Positions 40,911-50,177 of a stretch of DNA of 63,180 bases are shown here, one piece after another. The notes beneath the pieces are model-generated. The model ran no database searches. It was not told where the DNA came from and saw only the letters and a list, made by a program, of their open reading frames with translations. The stretch is from Sinosporangium album (GTDB lineage: Bacteria > Actinomycetota > Actinomycetes > Streptosporangiales > Streptosporangiaceae), in NCBI RefSeq assembly GCF_900100605.1, contig NZ_FNCN01000033.1, positions 1 to 63,180 of the forward strand. Direction: 5' to 3'. Within the stretch, counting starts at the first letter, position 1, and each line of letters opens with the position of its first letter. A program made the translations under genes and the position numbers.

Positions 40911-42332
40911 GTGCTGAAACACGTTCATCGGATCTTCCGTAGCGACTTTCGGAGCTGGGTGCCGACCATCGTCGTGATCGGGCTGGTGACCACGCTGATC
41001 GGTGCGTGCATGCATCAGTTCGTCTGGACGAACAGCGACGGGTTCGTCACCGCGGCGACGGATGCTGGGCTCGACCCGGCGGCGTTCGGAGTAGTGTCGG
41101 TCACGATCTACGTCCTGGTAGCCGTCCTGTCGTTCTTCGCGCTGACAGTGGTCGGCTCGGCGACGGTCGAACGCACACGCAGCACCTTCGCGCAGTGGCG
41201 GTTGGCCGGCGCGAGCCCACGGCAGATCCGCGTGAGCCTCTGGTCGCTGGTCGGCCTGGCGAGCGTCGCGGGCGCGCTGCCGGGGTCGTTGCTGTCCGTC
41301 GGCCTCAGCGTCGCCGCTATTCCACTGTTCAACCAGATGGCGGCGGCGAGCTTTCCGGGCGGGATCGGCGGTTTCGAGCCGCCGGCGTTCCACCCGTCGG
41401 CCCTGGCCTGGGCAGCCTCGTTCTCGCTGGGAGTCGTCACCTGCATGCTTGGGGCGTTGCTACCGTCAAGGCGTGCTGCCGGCGTTGAGCCCGTCGAAGC
41501 GGTGCGCGGCCTGGTTACGCGCGGACGCCGTGGAGCGTGGGCGCGTTGGTTGCTCGGCGGTCTGCTGCTCGCGGTCGCGTTCACGCTGGCGTTTGCGGGC
41601 GCGCTCGCCCCTGCTCACCCCGAGGTCGGCGTCGAAGCCACCGGCATGGTGAACGCAGCGATCCAGGCTGGCCTGTTCGCCGCCGCCGGCGTGTATGTGC
41701 TCGGGGCGGAGCTCGCCCCCACCGTGCTCGCGCTCGCCCGAACACTCCTGCGCCCGTTCCGAGGCGCCGCCGTCGGAGTGCTGGCCACCCGCTCTGCTCG
41801 GGCGAACATCGACACGAACGCGAACGTGATCGCACCCCTCGCAGCCGCGATCGGACTCGTCGGCGTGATCTTCAGCGTCATGCAGTCCTACCAGGTGACG
41901 ATGCGCGAAGCAGGGTTCCCACAGTCATCTCCCAACTATTCCGACACCGTCGTCATGACCGGGTTATTCGGCTTCGTCTGCTTACTGACGAGCATCGCCG
42001 TCATCACCCTCTCGGGCCGGGATGCTGTCCGGGAACAGGCGCTCCTGCGCACCGCAGGCATGACACCGCGACAAGTCTTCGCGCTGACGGGCTGGCAGAG
42101 CTTCCTACTCGCGCTCTGCGTGGCCGTGTTCGCGCTAGTTCCCATCGGCATCGCGGGCAGCCTGCTCATGTCACGCTCGGCCCTGCTCGTGGGGCATCCG
42201 ATCCTCGACATCCCCTGGATCGGGCTGACCATCGCCGTGCTCGCCTGCTGGGGAACCGTGTTCCTCGTTCAGTGGGTGCAGATCGTTCCCTGGGTGCGCC
42301 GAGAAAATGCGCTCAGTCTCAGGAGGGCTTAG
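40911..42332 (+). CDS. FtsX-type ABC transporter permease
   Basis: A 473-residue membrane protein with two FtsX-like halves. The first has ATVERTRSTFAQWRLAGASP and RQIRVSLWSLVGLA; the second has SGRDAVREQALLRTAGMTPR and QVFALTGWQSFLLALCVAVF. Such sequences connect transmembrane segments in MacB/BceB-like mechanotransmitting permeases. Works with the preceding ATPase, 2 nt upstream. The substrate is unknown; the linked histidine kinase suggests a cell-envelope-active peptide. Confidence 0.88.
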   Translation: MLKHVHRIFRSDFRSWVPTIVVIGLVTTLIGACMHQFVWTNSDGFVTAATDAGLDPAAFGVVSVTIYVLVAVLSFFALTVVGSATVERTRSTFAQWRLAGASPRQIRVSLWSLVGLASVAGALPGSLLSVGLSVAAIPLFNQMAAASFPGGIGGFEPPAFHPSALAWAASFSLGVVTCMLGALLPSRRAAGVEPVEAVRGLVTRGRRGAWARWLLGGLLLAVAFTLAFAGALAPAHPEVGVEATGMVNAAIQAGLFAAAGVYVLGAELAPTVLALARTLLRPFRGAAVGVLATRSARANIDTNANVIAPLAAAIGLVGVIFSVMQSYQVTMREAGFPQSSPNYSDTVVMTGLFGFVCLLTSIAVITLSGRDAVREQALLRTAGMTPRQVFALTGWQSFLLALCVAVFALVPIGIAGSLLMSRSALLVGHPILDIPWIGLTIAVLACWGTVFLVQWVQIVPWVRRENALSLRRA

Positions 42333-42490
42333 CGACGTCCATCCTCATCCTCGTCGGAACCGTTCTGGTCGCGCTCGCCTGGCTGCCGATCGGGGAGCGA
42401 TAAAGCACCTCTGGGGCTGATATCCCGGCCCTATCGCAGGAAGGGATGGTTCCATGGGAGAAGCCTGGAAATGAGCGTGAGGAGGTGGAC

Positions 42491-43882
42491 ATGAGCGGAC
42501 AGACCGGACGCGCATCGCGTGGCGGCGTGCAGGCTCTCTGGCCGTCGCTCGGCGACTGGGTGCAGCAATCCACCCTCGTGCCAGCGCGCCCGACCATCGG
42601 CGCGATCGTCTCCGTCCTGCTCTGCACCAGCTACCAGACGCTTCTCATCGCCCGTCTGCTGTTCGCCGGAACCACGCTGGACGGAAACGCCTACGCCTAC
42701 ACCCGCGACTGGTATGGGGCGCTCGTCGTCGCGTTCATCGCCATCGGCGCGGCAGTGCTGCTGATCTGGCGATCCCGGCAGCCGCTGGCGGTGCTCCTGA
42801 TCGAATGCGTGCTCTATGCCACGGCCTCGGCCGTCGGGATGAGCAACTACCTGCTATTCCCGCTCCTTTTCGCTCTATTCAGCTGCGTCACCCGGCCACC
42901 CGCGTGGCAGGTGGCCGCCGGCCTCGGATCGGTGTGGGCGGTCATGACGTTCAGCGCATTCACCTCGCGGACGTCCACGGGCTTCGCCCTGGAATACATG
43001 GGCCAGCTCCTCACCGCGTTCGCCACCATTGCGGTGGCCGTCGCGACCCGCAGCGTGCACAGTTGGCAGCGCACCCGGAAACACGCCCTGGAAGAAGAAC
43101 GCCGCTCCCAGGCACTCGCGCGGCAACGGGATCGAGCTGTGTCCCGCACCCGTATCGCCGCCGAGCTGCACGACAGTGTCGGTCACGGCCTGACGACGAT
43201 CATTGCCCTCGCCGAGGGGCTGGCCGGCACGACAGGCGACCCGCATGTCGATGAAGCTTTGGCCGGGATCAACACGGTGGCGAGGGAGAGCTTGGAAGAC
43301 ACCCGGCACGCAGTCCGGGCGCTCGCCGACACCGCCGACGAGGCCGAAGAGGATACCGGCGGCAAGGTCGAGACCGACCGGGCCCCTTCCGACGACGCGC
43401 CCCACGGCCCTGTGCCATCCCTGCACGAGTGGGCCGAGATCCTCCCTGTGCTCGGGCGCGTCCGCGCGCTCGGCGTGACCGTCGTCTTCACCGAGACCGG
43501 CCGGCGTTCACCGAACGCGCACCTCGCCGACCTGTGCTTCGCCATCACGCGAGAGGCGGTCACCAACGCGATGCGCCACGGTGATGGGCTGCGGCAGCTC
43601 ACCGTGTCCTGGGACCACGGGGACGACCGCGCGACCACTGTGACCGTGCGAAGCATCGGCGCCCCACAGGCCACGAAGCGAACGCCCGACTATTCGGCTC
43701 CGTCTCCACCGGGCACCGGGCTGCGCCGCTTGCAGCGCGCGGTCGAGGACACCGGCGGCACCATGTCCTCCGGGTGGGCAACGGAGGACGAGTGGGTCGT
43801 GCGAGCCGTCGTGCGAGCCGCAGCCCACCCCACACCCGAATCGCCGCCGAACCGCTCCGCGCCTCGGGAAGGAAACCCGTGA
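42491..43882 (+). CDS. sensor histidine kinase (HisKA_3/NarL-partner type)
   Basis: A 463-residue membrane kinase. N-terminal transmembrane helices (~35-185) precede a linker, then HisKA_3 with the phosphoaccepting His in RIAAELHDSVGHGLTTII, then HATPase with REAVTNAMRHGDGLRQL and GTGLRRLQRAV. ATG 42491 is chosen because GAGGAGG lies 7 nt upstream; the frame extension to 42446 is not needed. It overlaps the response regulator by 4 nt, so the pair is coupled. It probably senses a condition relieved by the upstream ABC pump. Confidence 0.9.
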   Translation: MSGQTGRASRGGVQALWPSLGDWVQQSTLVPARPTIGAIVSVLLCTSYQTLLIARLLFAGTTLDGNAYAYTRDWYGALVVAFIAIGAAVLLIWRSRQPLAVLLIECVLYATASAVGMSNYLLFPLLFALFSCVTRPPAWQVAAGLGSVWAVMTFSAFTSRTSTGFALEYMGQLLTAFATIAVAVATRSVHSWQRTRKHALEEERRSQALARQRDRAVSRTRIAAELHDSVGHGLTTIIALAEGLAGTTGDPHVDEALAGINTVARESLEDTRHAVRALADTADEAEEDTGGKVETDRAPSDDAPHGPVPSLHEWAEILPVLGRVRALGVTVVFTETGRRSPNAHLADLCFAITREAVTNAMRHGDGLRQLTVSWDHGDDRATTVTVRSIGAPQATKRTPDYSAPSPPGTGLRRLQRAVEDTGGTMSSGWATEDEWVVRAVVRAAAHPTPESPPNRSAPREGNP

Positions 43883-44577
43883 CGACTCCCATCGAGACCA
43901 GTGCTCCCCGGATCGGCGTCATGTTGGTCGATGACCAGCGCCTGGCGCGCACTGGATTCGCCCTCATGCTGCGGAAAGCGCCCGATATCGACGTTATCGC
44001 CGAAGCCGGGAACGGGCAGGAAGCACTCGACGTTCTCGCGCAGCGAGCACGCGAACGTCATAGCCTCCCCGACGTCGTGCTCATGGACGTGCGGATGCCC
44101 GAGATGGACGGCATCGAGGCGACCCGCCAGATCGGCGGAACACACCCCGCGGTCAAGGTGCTCGTGCTCACCACCTACGACGAAGACGACTACGCCTTCG
44201 GCGCTCTCGCTGCCGGCGCCTCTGGCTTCCTCCTCAAAGACGTCCGCACTCCGCAACTCATCGCGGCCATCCAGGCAGTCGCCCAGGGCGACGCGATCCT
44301 CACGCCCAGAGTCACCCGGCAGGTCATCGAGCGCGGCATACCGCGCGCACTCCCGGTGGCCCACCGCGAATGCCTCCAGACCCTCTTTCGCACGCTGAGC
44401 CCGCGCGAAACTGACATTGCCCGACTAATCGCAGACGGCCTCTCCAACGCAGAGATCGCGGATCGCCTCGTGATCCAGCAAGCATCCGTCCGCCGCAACG
44501 TCAGCCGGATCCTCGCCAAGCTACGCCTCCGAGACCGCGTGCAGATCGCCGTCGAGTGGCACAAGAGCGGCATGTAG
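43879..44577 (+). CDS. NarL/LuxR-family response regulator
   Basis: A 232-residue regulator with a receiver domain (MLVDDQRLARTG, phosphoacceptor Asp in VVLMDVRMPEMDG, LKDVRTP with the conserved Lys) and a C-terminal LuxR helix-turn-helix (LSPRETDIARLIADGLSNAE). The GTG start overlaps the kinase stop (GTGA). It completes the ABC/two-component cassette 40144-44577. The next 268 nt before the peroxidase gene show nothing I can support. Confidence 0.92.
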   Translation: MTTPIETSAPRIGVMLVDDQRLARTGFALMLRKAPDIDVIAEAGNGQEALDVLAQRARERHSLPDVVLMDVRMPEMDGIEATRQIGGTHPAVKVLVLTTYDEDDYAFGALAAGASGFLLKDVRTPQLIAAIQAVAQGDAILTPRVTRQVIERGIPRALPVAHRECLQTLFRTLSPRETDIARLIADGLSNAEIADRLVIQQASVRRNVSRILAKLRLRDRVQIAVEWHKSGM

Positions 44578-44845
44578 ATCGAGCAATCGTCATCACAAAC
44601 CCGGCAGTCGTCGAAAGCGGCTGAACCGGCGTCCTTGTCATCGCGAGGTGGCAAGTACGGCACGACCGCGGACGTGACCGTGTTTCGTCGCTTCGCTGGC
44701 TTCATGTCCACCGCCGCTTCTTCGAACATCGCTCGATACGTCGGCCTTTCCGCTGGCACATGCCTCTAAGCAGGCGCCGCGCACACGGATATGAGGCACC
44801 GTCCCTGGAGTTCTGGGCGGGGTCCGGTTGAGTACGCTCCCGAGT

Positions 44846-45334
44846 ATGACCCTTCGCAGTATCCCTCTCCAGACCCTCTCCGGCACTTCCACGACTCTCG
44901 ACGAGCTCGCCCCCGGCAAGGCCGTGCTCGTGGTGAACGTCGCGTCCAAGTGCGGCCTCACCCCGCAATATGCAGGGTTGGTGAATCTGCAGGCGCAGTT
45001 CGCCGACCGGGGCTTCACCGTGGTGGGGGTCCCCTGCAACCAGTTCATGGGCCAGGAGCCGGGCAGCGCCGAGGAAATCCAGACCTTCTGCTCCACCACC
45101 TACGGTGTCGATTTCCCCCTGCTGACCAAGACCGACGTCAACGGAGACGGACGGCACCCGCTCTATGCCGAGCTGGTCGCCACGCCCGACGCCGAAGGCG
45201 AAGCCGGGGACGTGCAGTGGAACTTCGAAAAGTTCCTCCTCACCCCCGATGGGACCGTCGCCGCCCGTTTCCGCCCCCGCACCGAGCCCGAAGCCCCCGA
45301 GATCGTGGAGGCCATCGAGAAGACACTTCCCTGA
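44846..45334 (+). CDS. glutathione peroxidase-family thiol peroxidase
   Basis: A 162-residue GPx/BsaA-type peroxidase. Peroxidatic Cys in NVASKCGLTPQY (C36), then VGVPCNQFMGQEPG with the catalytic Gln, and VQWNFEKFLL with the Trp-Asn. Bacterial members reduce hydroperoxides with thioredoxin or mycothiol-linked donors. ATG 44846 matches the family N-terminus; a TTG six codons earlier is also in frame. Monocistronic. Confidence 0.93.
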   Translation: MTLRSIPLQTLSGTSTTLDELAPGKAVLVVNVASKCGLTPQYAGLVNLQAQFADRGFTVVGVPCNQFMGQEPGSAEEIQTFCSTTYGVDFPLLTKTDVNGDGRHPLYAELVATPDAEGEAGDVQWNFEKFLLTPDGTVAARFRPRTEPEAPEIVEAIEKTLP

Positions 45335-45586
45335 CACACCTCCCCCCAGGGGGGACGCCCTGCGGCCCCACAGCACTCCGTTCCACGCCCGCCTGTGGGG
45401 AGGCACGAGGTAGACATAGCGGAACCAGGACGGCACCCCGGGAATCCGACGAATCCGGGGACCGTCCGGCTCCGCCCCGGCCCGCCCCCGATCGACCACC
45501 CGCACTCGTTGGACTCTGAGAACCGCCCCCGTCCCCCTGTCGTCTCGCCCCGGAACAGGCCCAACCTTCCCTGATCCGCGCGGCGA

Positions 45587-46459
45587 TCAACCCGCCACCT
45601 GGTCGTCAAGGTGAGGGATCGCCCGCCCCAGCAGGTGTGCGGCGCGATCGCGGAGAGGACCAGCCAGATCGAGATTGCCGCCGCTGGCGTTGAACTGCAG
45701 GAGCTCAGTGATGACAGCCAGTTCCGCGAATCGACCGTCTGGGGTGTCCAGTAGATGGGCCAACCAGTCGCGAATGCGGGCGGCGACGGCAGGGACGAGC
45801 AGGCTGTAGCAGTGCAGGACCGCGGCGTCATAGCCGGTTGGGGCAAGGCCCCACCCCTCCCAGTCGAGAACGCACAGGTCAGGGGCACAGAGATTGGCGA
45901 AGTGGAGATCGCCGTGGGCGGTGGCCCAAGACCTAACGGTGGAGTCGATGGGCGTGCCCAAGAAACGGGGCATAGCGGAGTCCAGGTAAGCCTGGCCTGT
46001 GGTCACCCGATTGGTCTCGATAGGGGCGATATCCGCCAGCACAACCTCCAGCGCCTCCCACCACGCGGAGGGCAGGTGAGGTGCCGAGCGCAGTACGGCG
46101 GTCGCCGACGCGATCTGCGCGGTGACGTGGTCATACAGCTCAGCGCGGTAGCGCCACGAGGCCGGGGCCCAGTCGTAGACTGTACGAAGCCGGGGGCGGG
46201 GCACGGAGGCAGGGAGGATTTTATCGGCCTCCAGAGTACCGTTCCAGAACGTCATGTTCGTCTGATCGGCTGAGACACAGGCCAGGCGCAGCCAAGCCGA
46301 CCCCTCAGGCGTGGAGACGCGTTGGCTCAGCGTCCTGCCGCGCCAGCCCCATACCTCGTGACCGTCGGCCTCAAGCAGTACGCCCATGGCGGCGCGAGCG
46401 TGGCGGTGCGCGTTTCGCATACGGTCTGCGACAGCGGGGTCTTCCGGTGCGGGAAACAT
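45587..46459 (-). CDS. APH/choline-kinase-like phosphotransferase of a RiPP locus remnant
   Basis: A 290-residue kinase-fold protein with the catalytic loop ATAHGDLHFANL and metal-binding VLDWEGWGLAPTGYD of aminoglycoside/homoserine phosphotransferases. The start is ATG 46459 (AGGAGAGGACAG directly upstream). It is third in a minus-strand operon behind a SpaB_C protein and a LanC tail. In that setting it may act on a peptide or be a self-protection enzyme; an antibiotic substrate is unproven. Confidence 0.8.
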   Translation of the reverse strand: MFPAPEDPAVADRMRNAHRHARAAMGVLLEADGHEVWGWRGRTLSQRVSTPEGSAWLRLACVSADQTNMTFWNGTLEADKILPASVPRPRLRTVYDWAPASWRYRAELYDHVTAQIASATAVLRSAPHLPSAWWEALEVVLADIAPIETNRVTTGQAYLDSAMPRFLGTPIDSTVRSWATAHGDLHFANLCAPDLCVLDWEGWGLAPTGYDAAVLHCYSLLVPAVAARIRDWLAHLLDTPDGRFAELAVITELLQFNASGGNLDLAGPLRDRAAHLLGRAIPHLDDQVAG

Positions 46460-46493
46460 CTGTCCTCTCCTGCGTGAGCTGAACGTGTGCGGA

Positions 46494-47525
46494 TCAGCGG
46501 GCCGCATGGGCAGGCGGCAGGTCCATCACGGCCTCGTGTGCGGCGTGAGCGAGAAAGGCTTGCGCTCGGTACGGCAGACCGAGACGGTTCCAGTGGAAGA
46601 TCACGTGGTGGGCTAGGACATCACGTATGCCGCGATGCATGCATCCCCCGCGAGCGGCGTCATCAAGACGCTGGCCTTGACGGCAGAAGGCGGCATGCCA
46701 CGGCGCCGCGAACGCCAACGCTTGGCCAGGGCCGAACAGAGGGCTTGCCGGGCTCGTCCGCGTAGTCATAAGCCGTCGTATGCCGTCGACCATGCCGGGG
46801 ATCTTTTCGGTCGGAGCGTCAGCGGGTAGAGGCCTCAGGCCAGTCACGCGGTGCCAGATGTCGCCTTGTTCGTGCCACTCCTGGCCAGCGGCGCGGAACA
46901 AGGCGCTGCACAGCAGCGTCGACAACTCTCTACGGCCGGTAGCAGGTTCGGCCTGCCCGAGACGACGGCATCGGCGCAGGTAGTCCAGGATGGCGTGGCT
47001 GTCGGCGTGAAAGAGACTGTGGGCGATAGCCATTCCGCGCGGCCCACCGAACGCGCAGATCTCCGGTTCGTAGATGCTTGTCTCCCTGCTGGTGAGATGC
47101 CCAGCCACGATGAGGCCGTCCAGATGGGTGTCTATGACCGCCCGAAGCTCGGCGATCGTCGTCGCGGGGCCCAGTCTGAATCGCAGCCGCCAGCAGGGGG
47201 CCTTGCGAATGAACCACCAGGCCGCGATTAGATCGGTAATATGTGCCTGCTCCACAAGAGGGTGCAAGTGCGTGGCCGCGACGGTTTCAGCATCCGCCCA
47301 GTCAGTGAACCGGATCCGCACCTGGTACCAGGCGTCTGCAGTGTCGGCGTGGGCGCGGAGTGCAGCACTTCCAGCGGCCTGATACACCGCGACGGCGGCG
47401 GCGAGCTCAGAGTAGGCCAGCCCGGCCCGTTCAGCGACCTGATCGAGTGGAGCACCGCCCAGCACTGCGAGAACCGCGTCCACGGTGTGATCCAGTTCCA
47501 GGGGCACCCTCACATACGCGTCCAT
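46494..47525 (-). CDS. SpaB_C/thiopeptide-type bacteriocin biosynthesis protein
   Basis: A 343-residue protein. After ~65 residues (LDQVAERAGLAYSELAAAV, HTH-like) comes a SpaB_C domain: WYQVRIRFTDWADAETVAAT, WWFIRKAPCWRLRFRLGP, ETSIYEPEICAFGGPRGM, AHSLFHADSHAILDYL. Stand-alone SpaB_C proteins perform glutamate elimination or related steps on Ser/Thr-glutamylated peptides together with a LanB glutamylase. No LanB and no precursor gene are present here. A strong AAAGGAGG precedes the ATG. 24 nt follow the truncated LanC. Confidence 0.87.
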   Translation of the reverse strand: MDAYVRVPLELDHTVDAVLAVLGGAPLDQVAERAGLAYSELAAAVAVYQAAGSAALRAHADTADAWYQVRIRFTDWADAETVAATHLHPLVEQAHITDLIAAWWFIRKAPCWRLRFRLGPATTIAELRAVIDTHLDGLIVAGHLTSRETSIYEPEICAFGGPRGMAIAHSLFHADSHAILDYLRRCRRLGQAEPATGRRELSTLLCSALFRAAGQEWHEQGDIWHRVTGLRPLPADAPTEKIPGMVDGIRRLMTTRTSPASPLFGPGQALAFAAPWHAAFCRQGQRLDDAARGGCMHRGIRDVLAHHVIFHWNRLGLPYRAQAFLAHAAHEAVMDLPPAHAAR

Positions 47526-47549
47526 GGGCCTCCTTTGGCGAGGTGCTGG

Positions 47550-47714
47550 TCAGATGAGCAGGCAGGCATCCCAGCCGGAGACCGGCAGTGTGGTGCGGGC
47601 AGCGGTGTGCAGGGCGAGGTCGAGGCCCGCGTCGCCGTCGAGGAACCCGCATCCCCGCTCGTGCGCGGGTCGTCCGTGCGCGGCGAGCTGGTCGGCCAGG
47701 TACGGCGGGGCGAC
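47550..47714 (-). pseudogene. C-terminal remnant of a LanC-like lanthionine cyclase
   Basis: About 54 codons (APPYLADQLAAHGRP, CGFLDGDAGLDLALHTAA, LPVSGWDACLLI and stop) match the extreme C-terminus of class I LanC cyclases. All zinc-binding motifs (which lie upstream) are missing. Family-like sequence ends sharply at ~47714, exactly where the start of the plus-strand regulator should be. It is a deletion product. Confidence 0.8.
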
Positions 47715-49105
47715 TCCGGACGCGCACACGAAACGAACGCCTCGCGGCGCTGCTCGCCGAAGCCGGCTGGTCGCGGGCGCAGGCGACTGCCGCCTACAAC
47801 CGTGTGGCCAGAGAGACATATCAGGCCGACTGCATCACCATCGGCCGATCTCATGTCAGCATGTGGGTAGGCGGAACAAAGCCCTCTGGCATAGCTCCCC
47901 TCATCTTGTGCCAGGCACTGTCCCGGCACCTCAGGCGTGAGATCACACCAGACGAGCTCGGATTCGTTGTCCCCGACTCGGCAGACCAGGGACCTGCCAC
48001 GTGGGACGGTGACCCAGTGACAGCGCTGACCGAGCTGGGGAGAACGGACTTGGACGCCAACCGCAGGGACCTTCTGGCCAGTACGGTCTACTCAGCCGTG
48101 TCGCTCACCCTGCCCGACGCGGCGTGGTGGCAGACCAAAGCCGAGGAGCCGACCACACCGCGTTCACGCAGGCAGCGATGCGTGGGCCGCGAGGACGTGC
48201 TCGCCGTCCGGCAACTCACCACCGCCTTCTCCAAGATCGACCAGTTGCGAGGCGGCGGCCACGGCAGAAAGGCGCTGGTGCAGTACCTGAACTCCGACGT
48301 CGCCGCTTTACTATGCGGCACGTTTTCCAACGAGCAGGTGAAGCGTGACATGTTCGCCGCCGCTAGCGAGTTGGCCTACCTGTCGGGCTGGATGGCCTTC
48401 GATAACAACGAGCAAGTTCTCGCGCAAAAATACTTTCACCTTGCCCTTCGCCTTGCTGCCCCTGCCTCAGCCCCGCCGCTGGCCGGGCACATCCTGCGCG
48501 CCATGGCACATCAAGCGATTGACCTGGGCTTCTACGAGCTGAGCCTGGAACTCTCCACTGCCTCTACCGACGGTCAGCGCTACAGGTCTGCCACCCCCCG
48601 AGAGCGCGCCCTGCTTGGGGTCGTCCATGCCCGCGGGCTCGCGGCCACCGGCCAGAGACATGCCGCAGCGAAGGCACTGTTGAGGGCAGAAGACGACCTC
48701 GCGTCGGCCGGCGACACCATCGAAGAGCCATCCCGCGTGTTCTTTTTCACCGAAGCATCTCTAGCGCACGAGACCGCTTGCGCTTTGCGTGACAGCGGCG
48801 ACCGCCAAGGCGCCATCCGCCAATTTCGGCACAGCGCCCGAACCAGAGGGAGCGCCTTCCGGCGCACACACGCTGTAACGCTCGGATACCTGGGGGCCGC
48901 ACAGATCGCCGCGGGCCACGTCGAGGAGGCGTGCTCCACTTGGGGAAAGGCTCTGGACGCGATGGAGGAGGGCATCTACTCCAGCCGGGCGCGGCAGACG
49001 ATCGTCGACATGCGCAACCTGCTGTCCCCCTTCCGGCGCCGCCGGATACCTCCCCTCGCCGAGCTGGACGCGCGTGGCGCCTCTTACCTTGCTCACGTAG
49101 ATTGA
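47588..49105 (+). CDS. XRE-type regulator with TPR domain, native start lost
   Basis: Family-like sequence begins at ~47717 with RTRTRNERLAALLAEAGWSR, the usual very N-terminus of actinobacterial TPR regulators, followed by the helix-turn-helix VGRSHVSMWVGGTKPSG-like segment (here IGRSHVSMWV). The remaining ~400 residues are TPR-like helices. No ATG/GTG lies at that point. The only upstream in-frame start is ATG 47588, which would add 43 residues read antisense to the LanC tail. So the gene has lost its start at the same breakpoint that removed LanC. Expression is uncertain. Confidence 0.7.
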   Translation: MWCGQRCAGRGRGPRRRRGTRIPARARVVRARRAGRPGTAGRLRTRTRNERLAALLAEAGWSRAQATAAYNRVARETYQADCITIGRSHVSMWVGGTKPSGIAPLILCQALSRHLRREITPDELGFVVPDSADQGPATWDGDPVTALTELGRTDLDANRRDLLASTVYSAVSLTLPDAAWWQTKAEEPTTPRSRRQRCVGREDVLAVRQLTTAFSKIDQLRGGGHGRKALVQYLNSDVAALLCGTFSNEQVKRDMFAAASELAYLSGWMAFDNNEQVLAQKYFHLALRLAAPASAPPLAGHILRAMAHQAIDLGFYELSLELSTASTDGQRYRSATPRERALLGVVHARGLAATGQRHAAAKALLRAEDDLASAGDTIEEPSRVFFFTEASLAHETACALRDSGDRQGAIRQFRHSARTRGSAFRRTHAVTLGYLGAAQIAAGHVEEACSTWGKALDAMEEGIYSSRARQTIVDMRNLLSPFRRRRIPPLAELDARGASYLAHVD

Positions 49106-49136
49106 GGCCTTCACACCCCTTGAGCGAGGGAAGCCC

Positions 49137-49601
49137 ATGCCACATTTGCTGGAGATCCAGCCCATAGGCCTCGTCGTCGGCGGACGCACCGAAGTCACCG
49201 ACGACCATTGGAGCGGTCCTGCCATCCTCCGGCTCAACCCCGACTACCCCGTCGAGGTCGTTCAAGGACTGGAAGAGTTCTCTCACCTAGTGGTCGTCTG
49301 GCACTTCCACCGAGCCTCCCCCGACGATGTGGCCCTACATGCCCGCAGCCCACGCAACAATCCTGCCTGGCCCCCTACCGGGACTTTCGTTCATCGAAAC
49401 CACCGCCGCCCCAATCAGCTCGCGCAGTCCTTTCCGCGGCTGCTGAAGGTGGAGGGTCTCGACCTCCACGTGGCCGATCTGGACGCTATCGACGGCAGCC
49501 CGATCTACGACCTGGCCCCCTACTTCAGACTGATGGGCCCCAGGGGGACCGTCAGCGAGCCCGCATGGCCAGGTGAGATGCTCAAGGACTACTGGGGATA
49601 G
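49137..49601 (+). CDS. TrmO/TsaA-domain protein
   Basis: A 154-residue single-domain TrmO (YaeB) homolog; characterised members methylate N6 of t6A37 in tRNA using SAM. It shows PIGLVV near the start, GLEEFSHLVVVWHFHR, the RPN motif in HRRPNQLAQSFPRLL, and ADLDAIDGSPIYDLAPYF. It is shorter than E. coli TrmO and lacks the C-terminal domain. GAGGGAAG upstream of the ATG. It starts 31 nt after the TPR regulator and may be co-transcribed. Confidence 0.85.
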   Translation: MPHLLEIQPIGLVVGGRTEVTDDHWSGPAILRLNPDYPVEVVQGLEEFSHLVVVWHFHRASPDDVALHARSPRNNPAWPPTGTFVHRNHRRPNQLAQSFPRLLKVEGLDLHVADLDAIDGSPIYDLAPYFRLMGPRGTVSEPAWPGEMLKDYWG

Positions 49602-49641
49602 CTCCCACCGGGGCTCGCCCGGGGACGGACTTCCGTAGCCG

Positions 49642-49661
49642 CCTGTCCTACCCAGGACGGG
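49642..49661 (+). terminator. probable terminator after the TrmO-domain gene
   Basis: CCTGTCCT and AGGACGGG pair over 8 bp with one mismatch around ACCC, in the convergent gap between 49601 and 49713. Moderate strength and no U-run. Confidence 0.4.
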
Positions 49662-49712
49662 CAGCCCGCGGCCCGGGGCCGGAAACGCGGCCGTATCGGC
49701 CCTGCCTGGCGA

Positions 49713-50177
49713 TCACATGCCGTGGACGCGGCGAAGGTGCCCGTAGTGCGTTTCCAGATAGGCCCGATAGTGATCGTCGAACGGCACCGTGTAGTTCGAC
49801 GACCACGGCACGGGGCAGGCCCCGTGGTGCTCTCGGTCAGGGCAGGCGAGGTTGCAGAGTTCGTCCAGCAGTGCCCGGACGCCGTCTCCGTAGACGCCGA
49901 TGCGCAGTTCGGTCACGCGCCGGTCGGCGGGGTCGGCGCCAGGGTGCTCCTGGCGCCACTGCTCCGGCAGCTCCTCATAGAGCTCAGCGACCGACAGCTC
50001 TTCTTCGCTGCCCGGCTCGGCGGGCTGGTCGCCAGGAATCAAGGAGATCACCCATGTCCTGACCACGGAAGCACTCCGGGAGCGCTCGTCAAGGAGCGAT
50101 CCGGCCTTGTCGGCGAGCTCGTGCGCAGCCGAGGCGGCGGCGTAGATGCCAAGGCGCAGTTCGAACAGATCCGTCAC
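49713..50177 (-). CDS. hypothetical 154-aa protein
   Basis: An acidic protein with two similar blocks: FELRLGIYAAASAAHELADK and TELRIGVYGDGVRALLDELC. This suggests an internal duplication of a short alpha/beta unit. A CPDREHHGACPVPW segment (two Cys, two His) could bind metal. The C-terminal FDDHYRAYLETHYGHLRR is aromatic-rich. I do not recognise the family. It stands alone on its strand; no clear ribosome site was identified. Confidence 0.6.
   Translation of the reverse strand: MTDLFELRLGIYAAASAAHELADKAGSLLDERSRSASVVRTWVISLIPGDQPAEPGSEEELSVAELYEELPEQWRQEHPGADPADRRVTELRIGVYGDGVRALLDELCNLACPDREHHGACPVPWSSNYTVPFDDHYRAYLETHYGHLRRVHGM

Noticed and set aside
42333-42403. Hydrophobic run SILILVGTVLVALAWLPIG after the permease stop, a possible small membrane protein.
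   Set aside because: There is no start codon in that frame close by; it may be the remains of a longer permease end.
45342-45354. CCCCCCAGGGGGG after the peroxidase gene as a terminator.
   Set aside because: A one-base loop cannot fold as written; effective pairing would be short.
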